Assembly: GCF_010435915.1 (NCBI RefSeq)
Contig: NZ_JAAFZH010000002.1
Location: forward strand, 434,001 to 498,000
From: Spirosoma terrae
GTDB taxonomy: Bacteria > Bacteroidota > Bacteroidia > Cytophagales > Spirosomataceae
Length of the DNA: 64,000 nt
Direction of reading: 5' to 3'
Numbering within the stretch: position 1 is the first letter of the stretch; each line of letters starts with the position of its first letter. This document shows positions 63,551 through 64,000 of this stretch, piece by piece. Both the position numbers and the translations under genes were made by a program. Below the pieces are notes generated by a model. That model was not told where the DNA came from. It did no database searches and saw only the letters and a program-made list of their open reading frames with translations.

Positions 63551-64000
63551 ATGAAGTTACTGTACTGCTGCCTTATATTGTTTTTATTCTATTTTACGGC
63601 TTCTGCTCAAATTAATTTTAGCCAGTTGCCCCGCGATCTGCAATTATATCCGAGAGAAGCGAATAGCATGGCTGCTGTACCCGTTAGCGGAACCGTTATC
63701 GCTGGTGGATACACAAAGGTTGCCGTCCAGGTCTTACGCGAAGGCGCTATAACTGGTTTTGTGAGCCAAACACTGGTGCCAACGGCTACCAGTCAGCCGT
63801 TTAGTTTATCCAGTGCGATCAAGGCAGAAAAGGCAGAGTATGAGTTTAAAGTCTTTTTATACAAGGGAGCCGACTCCACCTTGATTGTAGACCGGAAACG
63901 TATCGTAAGTGGTGATGTTTATATTATTCACGGTCAGTCGAATGCACTGGCGCTGGGTGGTTTGGATACGTATTACTCATTCGGATTTGATGATAAATAC
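63551..64000 (+). CDS. Sialate O-acetylesterase-like protein, N-terminal part (cut by window end)
   Basis: The first 150 residues of a gene that runs off the right edge. The signal peptide MKLLYCCLILFLFYFTASAQ is clear. A beta-sandwich-like region (about 40-115) precedes IVSGDVYIIHGQSNALALGG, the SGNH-type GQSN motif with nucleophile Ser130, typical of the SASA family (sialic-acid-specific acetylesterases and related xylan esterases). The protein would remove acetyl groups from sugars outside the cytosol. It is divergent from a GT2/acetyltransferase operon. Confidence 0.75.
   Translation, partial: MKLLYCCLILFLFYFTASAQINFSQLPRDLQLYPREANSMAAVPVSGTVIAGGYTKVAVQVLREGAITGFVSQTLVPTATSQPFSLSSAIKAEKAEYEFKVFLYKGADSTLIVDRKRIVSGDVYIIHGQSNALALGGLDTYYSFGFDDKY

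Overview
The window looks like chromosomal DNA of a member of the Bacteroidota, most likely a Spirosoma-like Cytophagales (inference from gene content; no 16S or marker tree is available). The signs are a SusC/SusD pair, a second TonB-dependent outer-membrane receptor with carboxypeptidase-like N-terminus, a Bacteroidota-type ECF sigma factor, DUF5916 and PD40-OmpA proteins, LytTR and hybrid two-component proteins, BshB1 for bacillithiol, many lipoproteins, few Shine-Dalgarno sites, and TAnnTTTG promoter-like boxes. There is no phage, insertion sequence, CRISPR array or rRNA. One tRNA (Glu, TTC) is present.

Layout. 1-9797 (+): end of a SusC receptor, SusD lipoprotein, an exported penicillin-acylase-type hydrolase, a TldD/TldE-like protease pair and an S9-type peptidase, separated by large perfect palindromes. 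This looks like uptake and breakdown of peptides or acylated amino compounds. 9879-13134: an orphan ECF sigma factor (-), a methyltransferase (+), a small membrane coiled-coil protein (-) and tRNA-Glu (-). 13321-27492: an M14 carboxypeptidase with an extra amidotransferase-like domain, a DUF5916 protein, small membrane and outer-membrane proteins, dapA (-), a lipoprotein, ligA (-), rpe, a GH13 lipoprotein and a PD40-OmpA protein.

27523-42714 (+) is the most coherent block: a surface-glycan locus. It encodes two GT-C-like multi-span membrane proteins, a transketolase split in two genes that flank a fused sugar epimerase/dehydratase plus GtrB-like glycosyltransferase, an acyltransferase-3 protein, another GT2, an FAD-dependent sugar mutase/desaturase-like enzyme, a large anchored protein of unknown function and an AlgX/AlgJ-like SGNH protein. 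A reasonable model is: make a nucleotide sugar, load it on undecaprenyl phosphate, flip it, transfer it outside and O-acetylate the product.

42918-55000 is rich in signalling: a TPR histidine kinase, a LytS/LytTR pair preceded by a structured, terminator-ended leader, a GntR/LacI-hybrid regulator, and a FIST sensor next to a hybrid kinase that resembles the NosP/NahK arrangement. Between them lie bshB1, a nitrilase-family protein with substituted active-site residues, an LD-carboxypeptidase and an SdiA-regulated-type lipoprotein. 55311-64000: an RluA-type pseudouridine synthase, a TonB-dependent receptor, a WecA-like transferase (-), an overlapping GT2 / hexapeptide acetyltransferase / GT2 operon (-), and the start of a sialate O-acetylesterase-like gene cut by the window end.

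Beyond genes, the pentamer ACGTA/TACGT (often ACGTAGC/GCTACGT) is strikingly frequent in all reading frames, and many intergenic gaps carry perfect or near-perfect palindromes.
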